Shown: positions 17,037-27,082, numbered from the stretch's first letter. The stretch is 64,000 nt of DNA from RGIG529 sp050950425 (GCA_050950425.1 JBMNHO010000002.1:930001-994000); one strand, 5' to 3'. The notes: a model not told the origin generated them from the letters alone. Numbers and translations are program-made.

Positions 17037-17950
17037 CACAGACCCATTTGCTCAAATTGCTGGATCTGACGCCGGGGGACATCACCGCGCTTCTGGACGT
17101 TGCCGATCAGATGAAATACAACCGGAAGCACGGCATTCCCCACCATACGCTCCAGGGAAAAACCCTCGCCATGATCTTTGAAAAAAGCTCCACCCGCACC
17201 CGCACCTCTTTTGAAGTGGGCATGTACCAGCTGGGGGGCCACGCTTTGTTTCTCAGCAGCAAGGAGTCCCAGCTGGGCCGGGGGGAGCCAATCGAGGACA
17301 CCGCCCGGGTTCTCTCCCGCTACTGTGACGGCATCATGATCCGCACCTACGCCCAATCCCAAGTGGAGGAACTGGCCCAGTTTTCCACCATTCCCGTCAT
17401 CAATGGGCTGAGCGACTTCTGCCACCCCTGCCAGGTTCTGGCAGACCTCATGACCGTGCGGGAAAAGCTGACCCGTCTGGAGGGGCTGAAGCTGTGCTAC
17501 ATCGGAGACGGCAACAACATGGCAAACTCCCTGATTGTGGGGGGCCTCAAATGCGGGATGCAGGTGTCCGTCGCCTGCCCCGAAGGGTACCATCCGGACC
17601 CTGTTGTTCTGGATTTTGCAAAAAAGACCGGCCATTTTCAGCTGACAGGCGACCCCAAAGAGGCCGCCGCGGGCGCGGACGTTTTATGTACCGACGTTTG
17701 GGCCAGCATGGGGATGGAGCAGGACGCCGCCCTGCGCAAAGCCGCGTTTCAGGGCTACCAGATCAACGATGAGCTGATGGCGCTGGCAAAGCCCGGCGCC
17801 ATGGTGCAGCACTGTCTGCCTGCCCACCGGGGCGAGGAGATCACCGCCGAGGTGTTTGAAGCCCACGCCGACGAGATTTTTGAAGAAGCGGAAAACAGAC
17901 TCCATGTGCAAAAAGCCGTCATGCATCTTTTGATGCGGGGGGACGTGTAA
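17033..17950 (+). CDS. argF: Ornithine carbamoyltransferase
   Basis: Forms citrulline from ornithine and carbamoyl phosphate. The carbamoyl phosphate motif STRTRTSFE, the HPCQ motif, and HCLPAHRGEE near the C terminus are intact; 305 aa. It is the last gene of the operon and overlaps argD by 4 bp. No carAB genes are in the window, so carbamoyl phosphate is made elsewhere. An anabolic role is inferred from the operon. Confidence 0.97.
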   Translation: MTQTHLLKLLDLTPGDITALLDVADQMKYNRKHGIPHHTLQGKTLAMIFEKSSTRTRTSFEVGMYQLGGHALFLSSKESQLGRGEPIEDTARVLSRYCDGIMIRTYAQSQVEELAQFSTIPVINGLSDFCHPCQVLADLMTVREKLTRLEGLKLCYIGDGNNMANSLIVGGLKCGMQVSVACPEGYHPDPVVLDFAKKTGHFQLTGDPKEAAAGADVLCTDVWASMGMEQDAALRKAAFQGYQINDELMALAKPGAMVQHCLPAHRGEEITAEVFEAHADEIFEEAENRLHVQKAVMHLLMRGDV

Positions 17951-17958
17951 AATAAAAA

Positions 17959-17990
17959 ACGCACAGGCCGGCGCCGCCCGGCCTGTGCGT
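17959..17990 (+). terminator. Terminator of the arginine operon
   Basis: A perfect 13-bp GC-rich stem (ACGCACAGGCCGG with its complement), 6-nt loop and TTTTATT tail immediately after argF. Confidence 0.93.
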
Positions 17991-18078
17991 TTTTATTGCT
18001 CTGTCCGACAGCGGCAATGCGCAGACCCGCCCCAAGATTCCCCTGAGAATATAATGCGTTTATGATGTCGAATTTCGC

Positions 18079-18107
18079 TTGTCCCATCTTTGTTTTAATG
18101 ATATAAT
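18079..18107 (+). promoter_or_regulatory. Promoter of pyrE-radC-uvrBA
   Basis: TTGTCC (18079-18084) and TATAAT (18102-18107), spacer 17 bp, 40 bp before pyrE. No PyrR-type attenuator or other leader structure was found. Confidence 0.75.
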
Positions 18108-18146
18108 AGGTAAAATCAGCAGAATAAACTTAAAGTGGGTGGTACA

Positions 18147-18812
18147 ATGCAGTATAAAGAAGATTTTATCACTTTGATGGTGCGCTCCGGCGTGCTTTTG
18201 TTTGGTGATTTTGTAACAAAAAGCGGCCGCAACACGCCTTATTTTATCAATACCGGGAACTATAAAAGCGGCGCCCAAATCGCCGCCCTTGGAACGTATT
18301 ATGCCGCCTGCATTCAAGAGAGCGGCGTTTCCTTTGACGCCCTGTTTGGCCCCGCCTACAAAGGCATTCCTCTGGCGGTTTCCGCCGCCGCTTCCCTTTA
18401 CCGGGCGACCGGGCGGGACGTGCCTTATTGCTTTAACCGCAAAGAGAAAAAAAACCACGGGGAAGGCGGCGGCCTTGTGGGCTATCAGCCCAAACAGGGC
18501 GACCGGCTCGCCATTGTGGAGGACGTGGTCACGGCGGGCACCGCCGTTCGGGAGAGCATCGCCCTGTTCGACGCCATCACCCCCGTGACCTTTGCCGCGC
18601 TTTATGTTTCGGTGGATCGAATGGAGCGGGGCGCCGGTTCCCGATCGGCGCTGCGGGAGTTGCGGGAGACCTACGGCATCCCTGTTTACTCCATTGTCAC
18701 CGTGCGGGAGATCATCCGTTTCCTCCATAACCGCCCCATTGACGGAACCGTATATTTGGACGATGGGGCCCGGGAAAAAATGGAGCGATATTTGAACGAG
18801 TATGGAGAATAA
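18147..18812 (+). CDS. pyrE: Orotate phosphoribosyltransferase
   Basis: Converts orotate and PRPP to OMP in pyrimidine synthesis. The PRPP-binding signature is RLAIVEDVVTAGTAVRES near residue 120, and the flexible catalytic loop CFNRKEKKNHGEGG is present. Length 221 aa. ATG 18147 (MQYKEDF) follows GGGTGG; GTG 18135 is less likely because it would overlap that site. It is the only pyr gene here and leads a DNA-repair transcript, overlapping radC by 11 bp. Confidence 0.95.
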   Translation: MQYKEDFITLMVRSGVLLFGDFVTKSGRNTPYFINTGNYKSGAQIAALGTYYAACIQESGVSFDALFGPAYKGIPLAVSAAASLYRATGRDVPYCFNRKEKKNHGEGGGLVGYQPKQGDRLAIVEDVVTAGTAVRESIALFDAITPVTFAALYVSVDRMERGAGSRSALRELRETYGIPVYSIVTVREIIRFLHNRPIDGTVYLDDGAREKMERYLNEYGE

Positions 18813-19524
18813 CACCCGTCCGCCGGCCGGGACGCAGTGTGACGAGCGGAATGTACACAGGGGACACCGTTCCCGCATGAAGCAGCGTTTTTTGAACCAT
18901 GGTCTGGATGAGTTTGACGATCATGTCGTCCTGGAGCTTTTGCTGTTTTATGCCGTTCCGCAGCGAGACGTGAACCCCCTTGCCCATATATTGCTGGATC
19001 ATTTCGGGACGCTGGCTGCCGTGTTTGACGCGCCCGTTGAGGAACTGCAAAAGATACCGGGCGTGGGAGAAAACATCACGGTTTTGCTGAAGATGATTCC
19101 CCAGGTCGCGAGGCGGTACCTGATGTCCCGCACCTCCTTTGACACTGTTTTAGACTCTGTGGAAAAAGCGGGCGAATATCTTTTGCCCTACTTTTACGCC
19201 CAACGGGATGAAGTGGTTTACCTTGTGTGCCTGGACGCCAAGCGAAAGGTGCTAAACTGCCAGCTGCTCTTTCACGGGAGCGTGAATTCCGCCCATGTCA
19301 GCATCCGCAAAATCGTGGAAACGGCCCTTATTTACAATTCCACCAGCGTTATCTTGTCCCACAACCATACCAGCGGCATTGCCATCCCGTCCAGAGAGGA
19401 TTTTAATGTGACCAAAAAAATCCGCGCCGCCCTTGAAATGGTCGGCATTGAGCTTGCCGACCACCTCATTGTGGCGGACGACGATTTCGTTTCTATGCTG
19501 GAGACGGGCATGCTGATGACGTAG
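18802..19524 (+). CDS. radC: RadC family (JAB/MPN+) protein
   Basis: A 240-residue RadC/UPF0758 protein. The N-terminal half has a helix-hairpin-helix-like segment (LQKIPGVGENITVLL) and the C-terminal half the JAB metalloprotease-like fold with metal motif HNHTSGIAIPSRED. Most RadC proteins have Pro where this one has Thr (HNHPSG), but both His and the Asp are kept. The historic link to DNA repair is disputed and the biochemical role is unknown. The ATG lies inside the end of pyrE with a poor ribosome site, so translation probably relies on coupling. Confidence 0.93.
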   Translation: MENNTRPPAGTQCDERNVHRGHRSRMKQRFLNHGLDEFDDHVVLELLLFYAVPQRDVNPLAHILLDHFGTLAAVFDAPVEELQKIPGVGENITVLLKMIPQVARRYLMSRTSFDTVLDSVEKAGEYLLPYFYAQRDEVVYLVCLDAKRKVLNCQLLFHGSVNSAHVSIRKIVETALIYNSTSVILSHNHTSGIAIPSREDFNVTKKIRAALEMVGIELADHLIVADDDFVSMLETGMLMT

Positions 19525-19566
19525 CTGTTTTTGTCTGTTGCCCCGCTTCTGTATCAGGAGGACCCT

Positions 19567-21537
19567 ATGTCGGATTTTCAAGTGGTAAGTGAATATCAGC
19601 CTTCCGGCGACCAGCCGGAAGCCATCGCCGCTCTCGCGAACGGGCTGCGAAACGGTCTGGACGAGCAAATTCTTTTGGGCGTCACCGGCTCGGGGAAAAC
19701 CTTTACCATGGCAAAGGTGATCGAGCAGGTGCAGCGCCCCGCCCTTGTCCTGGCCCACAACAAAACTCTGGCCGCTCAGCTTTGCGCGGAGTTTCGCGCG
19801 TTTTTCCCCCACAACGCCGTGGAATATTTCGTGTCTTACTACGACTATTATCAGCCCGAGGCGTATATCCCACACAGCGACACGTTTATCGAAAAGGACG
19901 CGTCCATCAACGACGAAATCGAGCGGCTGCGCCACTCGGCCACCGCCGCGCTGTTTGAGCGGAAAGATGTCATCGTCGTGGCTTCCGTGTCCTGCATTTA
20001 CGGGCTGGGCGACCCCATTGATTACGCCAATTTGGTCATCTCCCTCCGGGAAGGCATGGAGAAAAAGCGGGACGACCTGCTGCATAAGCTGGTGGAAATC
20101 CGGTACGAGCGAAACGACGTGGCGTTTGAGCGGAACATGTTCCGCGTCCGAGGGGACACGGTGGAGATCTTCCCCGCCTATTCGAAAGACCACGCCATCC
20201 GGGTGGAGTTTTTCGGGGACGAGATTGACCGGATCAGCGAAATTCAGGTGGTCACCGGCGCCCCCGTCCGGCGCATTTCCCACGTGGCCATTTACCCGGC
20301 CTCCCATTATGTCACCACCAAAGAGAAGATGGAAGCCGCCATTGCAGAAATTGAGGCAGAGCTTGCCCTTCAAGTGGCCAAGTTTGAGGAAAACGACCAG
20401 CTTTTGGAGGCCCAGCGCGTTCGCCAGCGCACCCTGTATGACATTGAAATGATGCGGGAGCTGGGGTACTGCACCGGCATTGAAAACTACTCCCGGGTGA
20501 TCTCCGGCCGTCCCGTCGGGTCGCCGCCTATGACCTTGCTGGACTATTTTCCCAAGGATTTTGTCCTTTTTGTAGACGAGTCCCATGTGACCCTCCCCCA
20601 GGTGCGGGCCATGTACGCCGGGGACCGGGCCAGAAAAGAAAACTTGGTGCAGTACGGGTTCCGCCTGCCCTGCGCCTTTGACAACCGCCCCCTGAATTTT
20701 GACGAGTTCAACCAAAAAATCGGGCAGGCGGTCTATGTCTCCGCCACCCCGGGGGAATATGAAAAAACACGGGCCGGCCAGATCGTGGAGCAGGTGATCC
20801 GCCCCACCGGGCTGCTGGACCCCAGGGTGGAGGTTCGCCCTGTCAAGGGACAGATCGACGACCTCATCGGCGAAATTCACCTGCGCACCGGCCGCAAGGA
20901 GCGAGTCCTCGTGACAACGCTGACCAAAAAAATGGCGGAGGATCTCACCACGTACCTGCAAAACGCCAACATCAAGGTGCGTTATCTGCATCACGACATC
21001 GACGCCATGGAGCGGATGGAGATCATACGAGACCTGCGCCTGGGCCTGTTTGACGTTTTGGTGGGGATCAATCTGCTGCGGGAAGGGCTGGATCTGCCGG
21101 AGGTTTCTTTGGTTGCCATTCTGGATGCGGACAAGGAGGGGTTTTTGCGCAGCGAAACTTCACTCATTCAGACCATCGGAAGAGCCGCGCGAAACGCGGA
21201 GGGCATGGTCATTTTATACGCCGACACCATCACCCGCTCCATGCGGGCGGCCATGGATGAAACGGAACGGCGCCGGGTCATCCAGCAGGCATACAACGAA
21301 GCCCACCACATTGAGCCGAAAACCATTTTAAAGCAGATCCACGGCTTGATCGAAATTTCCAAGGAGGCGGACGGCCGGTCCGCTTCCGATGCCGATGTGC
21401 CGATGACCCAAAAGGAGCGGGCCGCCGCCATCGCAAAGCTGGAAAAAGAGATGAAAAAAGCCTCTCAACTGTTGGAGTTTGAATATGCCGCCGCTTTGCG
21501 GGACAGAATCATTGCATTAAGAGCAAAAGAAAAGTAG
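19567..21537 (+). CDS. uvrB: Excinuclease ABC subunit B
   Basis: The damage-verifying helicase-like subunit of nucleotide excision repair. Walker A is GVTGSGKTFTMA, the beta-hairpin that inserts at lesions is YYDYYQPEAYIP, and the C-terminal UVR motif that contacts UvrC is AIAKLEKEMKKASQLLEFEY. ATG 19567 follows CAGGAGG; the frame is open further upstream but the domain begins here. Length 656 aa. It lies 11 bp before uvrA, so the two subunits are co-expressed; uvrC is not in the window. Confidence 0.97.
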   Translation: MSDFQVVSEYQPSGDQPEAIAALANGLRNGLDEQILLGVTGSGKTFTMAKVIEQVQRPALVLAHNKTLAAQLCAEFRAFFPHNAVEYFVSYYDYYQPEAYIPHSDTFIEKDASINDEIERLRHSATAALFERKDVIVVASVSCIYGLGDPIDYANLVISLREGMEKKRDDLLHKLVEIRYERNDVAFERNMFRVRGDTVEIFPAYSKDHAIRVEFFGDEIDRISEIQVVTGAPVRRISHVAIYPASHYVTTKEKMEAAIAEIEAELALQVAKFEENDQLLEAQRVRQRTLYDIEMMRELGYCTGIENYSRVISGRPVGSPPMTLLDYFPKDFVLFVDESHVTLPQVRAMYAGDRARKENLVQYGFRLPCAFDNRPLNFDEFNQKIGQAVYVSATPGEYEKTRAGQIVEQVIRPTGLLDPRVEVRPVKGQIDDLIGEIHLRTGRKERVLVTTLTKKMAEDLTTYLQNANIKVRYLHHDIDAMERMEIIRDLRLGLFDVLVGINLLREGLDLPEVSLVAILDADKEGFLRSETSLIQTIGRAARNAEGMVILYADTITRSMRAAMDETERRRVIQQAYNEAHHIEPKTILKQIHGLIEISKEADGRSASDADVPMTQKERAAAIAKLEKEMKKASQLLEFEYAAALRDRIIALRAKEK

Positions 21538-21548
21538 GGAATCATATT

Positions 21549-24374
21549 ATGCGAGAAAGCATTTTCGTCAAGGGCGCCAGAGTCAACAATTTAAAGAACA
21601 TTGACGTGGAGCTTCCGAGGGATAAATTTGTTGTATTGACCGGCCTGTCCGGCAGCGGGAAATCTTCTTTGGCGTTTGACACCATTTACGCGGAGGGGCA
21701 AAGGCGCTATGTGGAGTCCTTGTCCTCCTACGCCCGCCAGTTTCTGGGCCAGATGGAAAAGCCGGATGTGGACTATATCGAGGGGCTTTCCCCCGCCATT
21801 TCCATCGACCAAAAAACCACTTCCAAAAACCCCCGCTCCACCGTTGGAACCGTCACGGAAATTTACGATTACCTTCGTTTGCTCTGGGCCCGGGTGGGCG
21901 TGCCGCACTGCCCTGTCTGCGGAAAGGAGATCCGCCGCCAGACGGTGGATCAGATCACCGACCAGGTGATGCAGCTTCCGGAAGGGACGAAAATTCAAAT
22001 TTTGGCCCCTGTGATCAGGGCACGCAAGGGCGAGCATACCAAGGTCTTTGACGACGCCCGGAAAAGCGGATACGTCCGCTGCCGGGTAGACGGCATTGCC
22101 TACGACCTGACCGAGGACATCAAGCTGGAAAAAAACAAAAAGCACAACATCGACATCGTGGTAGACCGCCTGATCATCCGCCCCGATTTGGGCCGGCGGC
22201 TGACGGACTCCATCGAAATCGCCTCCAGCTTGGCCGGCGGGCTTGTCAGCGTTCATGTGCTGGAGGAAAACCGGGACATCCTCTTTTCCCAAAACTACGC
22301 GTGCGAAGACTGCGGCATCTCCTTGGAGGAGATGACCCCCCGGATGTTCTCGTTTAACAATCCGTATGGCGCCTGCCCCACTTGTTCCGGGCTGGGAGAA
22401 CAGCTGAAAATTGACATTGACCTGATTTTGCCCAACCGGAATTTATCCATCATCGAGGGGGGGATCACCGCCAGCGGCTGGAACAACATCAAAAGCGACG
22501 GGATCGCGAGAATGTATTTCGAGGCCCTTGCCAAGCGGTATGGCTTTCATCTGAATACGCCCATCAAAGACTTGTCCAAAGAGGCGCTGGACGCCATTTT
22601 GTACGGCACCGGCAAAGAAAAGCTGACGCTTCATTATGACCAGGTGCGGGGCAAAGGCGTTTTGCACCAAGCCTTTGAAGGCATTGTCAATAATTTGGAG
22701 CGCCGATACCGGGAAACCCAAAGCAGCGCCATGCGGGTGGAGCTGGAGCAGTGCATGTCTGCCCACCCCTGCCCCGACTGCGGCGGCAAACGCCTGCGGC
22801 CGGAGTCTTTGGCCGTTACCGTGGGAGGCATCAATATCGACACGTTCACCCACTTTTCCGTCTTGGACGCATTGGAGTTTCTCTCCCGTTTGACCCTTAC
22901 GGGACAGGACGCCATGATCGCCGACCAGATTTTAAAGGAAATCCGGGAGCGGCTTGGCTTTTTGAAGTCTGTGGGCCTGCAATATTTAACTCTCAGCCGC
23001 AAAGCCGGCACCCTCTCCGGGGGGGAGAGCCAGCGCATCCGTCTGGCCACCCAGATCGGCTCTTCTTTGATGGGCGTCCTTTACATTCTGGACGAGCCGT
23101 CCATCGGCCTTCACCAGCGGGACAACGACATGCTCCTCGCCACGCTGAAGCGGCTGCGGGACCTTGGAAACACCCTCCTCGTGGTGGAGCACGACGAGGA
23201 TACCATGCGGGCGGCGGACTATATTTTAGACATCGGGCCGGGCGCCGGGATTCACGGCGGCGAAGTGGTGGCCGCCGGCACAGCGGAAGAAATCATGAAA
23301 AACCCCGCGTCTGTCACCGGGGCCTATTTGTCCGGCGCGAAAAAAATCCCCGTTCCCGCCCAGCGCCGCCCCGGAAACGGGCACCGGCTCTTGGTGCAGG
23401 GCGCCGCGGAAAATAACCTGCGGCATATCGACGTTTCCATCCCCCTTGGCACCATGACTTGCATCACCGGCGTCTCCGGCTCCGGGAAATCCAGCCTTGT
23501 CAACGAGATTATTTATAAAAAGCTGGCGGCGGACTTAAACCACGCCAAAACCCGGGCGGGCAAGCACGACGCCATTTTGGGCGAAGAGTTTTTAGACAAA
23601 ATCATCAATATCGACCAGTCCCCCATCGGCCGCACCCCCCGCTCCAACCCAGCCACGTACACGGGCCTGTTCGGCGACATTCGGGATCTGTTCGCCTCCA
23701 CCCAGGACGCCAAAAGCCGGGGATATGCCCCCGGCCGATTCTCCTTCAACGTGCGGGGTGGCCGGTGCGAGGCCTGCGCCGGGGACGGCCTTTTGAAAAT
23801 TGAGATGCACTTTCTCCCGGACATTTACGTCCCCTGCGAGGTCTGCAAGGGAAAGCGGTACAACCGGGAAACCCTGGAAGTGCGCTACAAGGGAAAAAAC
23901 ATCCACGAGGTGCTGGAGATGACCGTGGATGAAGGGCTGGCGTTTTTCAGCAGCCTGCCAAAGCTCCACCGAAAGCTGGAAACCCTGCAGGACGTGGGCC
24001 TTGGCTACATCAAGCTGGGCCAGCCCTCCACCACCCTTTCCGGGGGGGAGGCTCAGCGGGTGAAGCTGGCGACAGAACTGAGCAAGCGCTCCACCGGGGG
24101 CACCATTTATATTTTAGACGAGCCCACAACAGGCCTGCACACCGCCGATGTCCAAATGCTGATCGAAGTGCTGGAGCGTCTGGTGGATGTTGGGAACACG
24201 GTGTTGGTCATCGAGCATAATCTGGACGTGATCAAAACCGCCGACTATATCATCGATTTGGGCCCCGAGGGAGGCAGCGACGGCGGCCGCGTGGTTTGCG
24301 CCGGCACACCGGAGGAGGTTGTCCGCTGCAAGGCGTCTTACACCGGCCAATATTTAAAGAAAGCGCTGGAATAG
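21549..24374 (+). CDS. uvrA: Excinuclease ABC subunit A
   Basis: The damage-sensing ABC ATPase of nucleotide excision repair. Two ABC modules are visible: Walker A motifs GLSGSGKSSLAFD near residue 31 and GVSGSGKSSLVNE near residue 645, and signature motifs LSGGESQRIRLA and LSGGEAQRVKLA. The two zinc modules (CEDCG...CPTCSG and CEAC...CEVCKG) are intact. 941 aa, the normal length. The Shine-Dalgarno site (GTAGGGA) is modest. Confidence 0.98.
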   Translation: MRESIFVKGARVNNLKNIDVELPRDKFVVLTGLSGSGKSSLAFDTIYAEGQRRYVESLSSYARQFLGQMEKPDVDYIEGLSPAISIDQKTTSKNPRSTVGTVTEIYDYLRLLWARVGVPHCPVCGKEIRRQTVDQITDQVMQLPEGTKIQILAPVIRARKGEHTKVFDDARKSGYVRCRVDGIAYDLTEDIKLEKNKKHNIDIVVDRLIIRPDLGRRLTDSIEIASSLAGGLVSVHVLEENRDILFSQNYACEDCGISLEEMTPRMFSFNNPYGACPTCSGLGEQLKIDIDLILPNRNLSIIEGGITASGWNNIKSDGIARMYFEALAKRYGFHLNTPIKDLSKEALDAILYGTGKEKLTLHYDQVRGKGVLHQAFEGIVNNLERRYRETQSSAMRVELEQCMSAHPCPDCGGKRLRPESLAVTVGGINIDTFTHFSVLDALEFLSRLTLTGQDAMIADQILKEIRERLGFLKSVGLQYLTLSRKAGTLSGGESQRIRLATQIGSSLMGVLYILDEPSIGLHQRDNDMLLATLKRLRDLGNTLLVVEHDEDTMRAADYILDIGPGAGIHGGEVVAAGTAEEIMKNPASVTGAYLSGAKKIPVPAQRRPGNGHRLLVQGAAENNLRHIDVSIPLGTMTCITGVSGSGKSSLVNEIIYKKLAADLNHAKTRAGKHDAILGEEFLDKIINIDQSPIGRTPRSNPATYTGLFGDIRDLFASTQDAKSRGYAPGRFSFNVRGGRCEACAGDGLLKIEMHFLPDIYVPCEVCKGKRYNRETLEVRYKGKNIHEVLEMTVDEGLAFFSSLPKLHRKLETLQDVGLGYIKLGQPSTTLSGGEAQRVKLATELSKRSTGGTIYILDEPTTGLHTADVQMLIEVLERLVDVGNTVLVIEHNLDVIKTADYIIDLGPEGGSDGGRVVCAGTPEEVVRCKASYTGQYLKKALE

Positions 24375-24477
24375 CGCTCGAAGCGGCGTGGTTCCACGGG
24401 GCTTTTGGACTTTTCTCCTTCACAGTCTCACCCCCCGCTTCCCTCTTCCATACAATGAAGCGGGAGGTGGAACACCG

Positions 24478-24834
24478 ATGGACGTTATTTTTGACGGGCT
24501 TTTGGCCTTCTTCTCTGCTGTCGGAATCGTTTCCGTCTGTTATATCCTGGGGCGTGGAGCAGGCCGCCCCGTACACAAAGCAGCCGAATCTTCCGCCTAT
24601 CTCCTTTTGTACACAAGGGGAGACGGCGCCCGGCTCCAAGCGACTTTGACGCAGCTGCGTCGCTACGGTGGGCCGGTTGTTCCCCAAATCATTTTGGTGG
24701 ACGACGGGCTCGACCCCCAGGGGCTTCAGGCAGTTTCTCTTCTTCTGCGGCAGCAGCCGGGGGTCTTGTTCTGCCCCCGGGACGCCCTGCCGGCGCTTTT
24801 GCAATCCGGGCAATCGCCCCCCGCACCGCCCTAA
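24478..24834 (+). CDS. Small protein with one N-terminal membrane segment, unknown
   Basis: A 118-residue protein. Residues 5-25 (FDGLLAFFSAVGIVSVCYILG) form a membrane anchor; the rest is a cytoplasmic domain with LVDDGLDPQGLQAVSLLLRQ, which loosely recalls a small alpha/beta fold. I do not recognise the family. ATG 24478 follows GGGAGGTGG. An 8-bp inverted repeat (CCCGCTTC/GAAGCGGG) covers part of that ribosome site. It lies between uvrA and recD2 on the same strand, 103 bp and 31 bp away. Confidence 0.7.
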   Translation: MDVIFDGLLAFFSAVGIVSVCYILGRGAGRPVHKAAESSAYLLLYTRGDGARLQATLTQLRRYGGPVVPQIILVDDGLDPQGLQAVSLLLRQQPGVLFCPRDALPALLQSGQSPPAPP

Positions 24835-24865
24835 CCAATACACAAAGATACAAGGAGGCGCGACC

Positions 24866-27082
24866 ATGGCCGAACAACATATGGAAATCATCGAGCTGTC
24901 CGGTACGGTTCGCGCCTTGATTTTCCAAAACGACGAGAATGGGTACACGGTTTTGCGTTTGGACGCCAAAGAAGCGGAGCATATCGTTGTGGGCTGCATG
25001 CCCGCCATCGCCCCGGGGGAGCAGCTTCTGGTGCGGGGGCACTGGGTCAACCACCCCACTTACGGAACCCAGCTCCAGGCGGATTACACCCAGCGGTCCC
25101 TTCCTTCGGAGGAGGCGGCGATCTTGTCTTACCTGTCCTCCGGTGCCATCAAGGGCGTGGGCGCCGCCACCGCCCGGCAGCTGGTTCTCGCCTTTGGCGC
25201 GGAAACCCTCTCCGTTATAGAAGAAGCCCCGGAGCGGCTCACCCAAGTCAAGGGCATCACGCCGAAACGGGCGCAGGACATCTCCCGTTCCTTTCTTTCT
25301 CAGTCCGGCATCCGGCTTCTACTGGATTTTTTGACTCGGCACAGCCTGCCCCTTCCCTTGGCCATGCAGCTGTACCGCAGATACGGGGACGCGGCGCTGC
25401 CCGCCTTAAAAGAAAACCCCTACCTTTTGTCCGACGAGGAATTTCATGTGGATTTTTCCACGGTGGACACGCTGGCCATTGAACTGGGCCTGGAGGCGGA
25501 CGCTCCGGAGCGAGTGGAGGCCGGCTTGCTGTTTGAGCTTTCTTATAACGCCGGCAACGGCCACACCTTTCTCCCCCGCCAAAAGCTTCTAGACGCCACC
25601 TTGTCTTTGATCGGTGTCGGCCGGGACATTGCGGAAGAGGGGCTGGACGCGCTCATCGAACGGGGGGAGGTCATCTGCGCTCCTGTTGCCAACACGGAGG
25701 CCTGCTATCTCTCCTGGCTGTACGACGCCGAACGCTACGTGACCGAGCGGGTCTGCCTGATGGCTCAAGCCCCCATGCCTCCGCCTCCGCATCTGGACGC
25801 GCTTTTGCAGGACGCCCAAAAAACCCAGGGCATCCGCTACGCACCGGAGCAGCGGGCGGCCGTGGAAACCGCCGCGTCCTGCCGGATGATGCTCCTCACA
25901 GGCGGCCCCGGAACGGGAAAAACAACAACGGTGCGGGGCATTTTGGCCCTGTTTGACGCTTTGGGGCTGAAAACGGTTTTGGCCGCGCCCACGGGAAGGG
26001 CCGCCAACCGGCTGGGGGAGGTTTGCCAAAGAGAAGCCGCCACCATTCACCGTTTGCTGGAAGCGACCTTTGCCTCCGACACCCGCCAAACCGTGTTTTC
26101 CAAGCACGAGAACGATCCGCTGGCCGCCGACGCCGTGATCATCGACGAAACCTCCATGGTGGATCTGCCGTTGTTCCAGTCGCTTCTGCGGGCCATGCCC
26201 TTTGACTGCCGGCTGATTTTGGTGGGAGACCCGGACCAGCTTCCTTCCGTCGGCCCCGGAAACGTCCTGTCCGACCTGCGCCGCAGCCAGGCTGTGCCGG
26301 AGGTTTTGCTGACGGAAATTTTCCGCCAGTCGCTGCAAAGCGCCATCGTGCGGGGCGCCCACGCGGTGAACCGGGGGGAACTACCCGACCTGACCAACCA
26401 AAACCAGGACTTTTTCTTTTTGCGCCGCCGGGACCCGGAGCGGGTGGCGGAGACCATCGCCCAGCTCTGCCAAACCAGGCTGCCGCAAAACATGGGCATT
26501 CCCACAAGCCAGATTCAGGTGCTGTCCCCCACCCGGCGGTATGTCTCCGGCACGGAGCATCTGAACCTTTGTCTGCAAGAGGCCGTAAACCCCAAAGCCC
26601 CCGAAAAGCGAGAGCGGAAATTCGGCAAATATATCTTCCGGGAAGGCGACCGGGTGATGCAGATCCGCAACAACTACGATTTGCTCTGGACCTCCACAGA
26701 CGGCGGCCAGGCGGGCGCCGGCGTGTTCAACGGCGACGTGGGGCAGATCGTTTCCATTGTCCCGGGAGAAGATGTGGTGATTGTGAACTATGACGGCCGG
26801 CTGGCGGAATACACCGCCGACCTGCTGGGAGAGCTGGAGCCGGCCTACGCCATCACTGTTCACAAATCTCAAGGCAGCGAATACCGGGCCGTCATTTTGG
26901 CCGTTTCCCAGGGATCCCCCATGCTTTTATCCCGCAGCGTTTTATACACCGCCATTACAAGAGCCAAGGAACTGTTCATTGTGGTCGGCGACGACGCCGT
27001 CGTATCGCATATGACCGAAAACCATCGACATCGAAAGCGATACAGCGGCTTGCGCTGGCGCATCGCGCAAACCGGTACATAA
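24866..27082 (+). CDS. recD2: ATP-dependent DNA helicase RecD2
   Basis: A RecD-like superfamily 1B 5'-3' helicase of the type found without RecBC. The 738-residue protein has the N-terminal extension typical of RecD2, a helix-hairpin-helix (KGVGAATARQLV), Walker A GGPGTGKTTTVRGIL, Walker B IIDETSMVDL, and the C-terminal VHKSQGSEY motif of the UvrD-like half. The start ATG 24866 follows AAGGAGG; the open frame further upstream overlaps the previous gene in another frame. Its position after uvrBA strengthens a repair role. Confidence 0.95.
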   Translation: MAEQHMEIIELSGTVRALIFQNDENGYTVLRLDAKEAEHIVVGCMPAIAPGEQLLVRGHWVNHPTYGTQLQADYTQRSLPSEEAAILSYLSSGAIKGVGAATARQLVLAFGAETLSVIEEAPERLTQVKGITPKRAQDISRSFLSQSGIRLLLDFLTRHSLPLPLAMQLYRRYGDAALPALKENPYLLSDEEFHVDFSTVDTLAIELGLEADAPERVEAGLLFELSYNAGNGHTFLPRQKLLDATLSLIGVGRDIAEEGLDALIERGEVICAPVANTEACYLSWLYDAERYVTERVCLMAQAPMPPPPHLDALLQDAQKTQGIRYAPEQRAAVETAASCRMMLLTGGPGTGKTTTVRGILALFDALGLKTVLAAPTGRAANRLGEVCQREAATIHRLLEATFASDTRQTVFSKHENDPLAADAVIIDETSMVDLPLFQSLLRAMPFDCRLILVGDPDQLPSVGPGNVLSDLRRSQAVPEVLLTEIFRQSLQSAIVRGAHAVNRGELPDLTNQNQDFFFLRRRDPERVAETIAQLCQTRLPQNMGIPTSQIQVLSPTRRYVSGTEHLNLCLQEAVNPKAPEKRERKFGKYIFREGDRVMQIRNNYDLLWTSTDGGQAGAGVFNGDVGQIVSIVPGEDVVIVNYDGRLAEYTADLLGELEPAYAITVHKSQGSEYRAVILAVSQGSPMLLSRSVLYTAITRAKELFIVVGDDAVVSHMTENHRHRKRYSGLRWRIAQTGT

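Noticed and set aside
19252..20994. A 580-codon open frame antisense to radC/uvrB
   Set aside because: Composition is that of a shadow frame (His/Gly/Val-rich), no domain, and uvrB is unambiguous.
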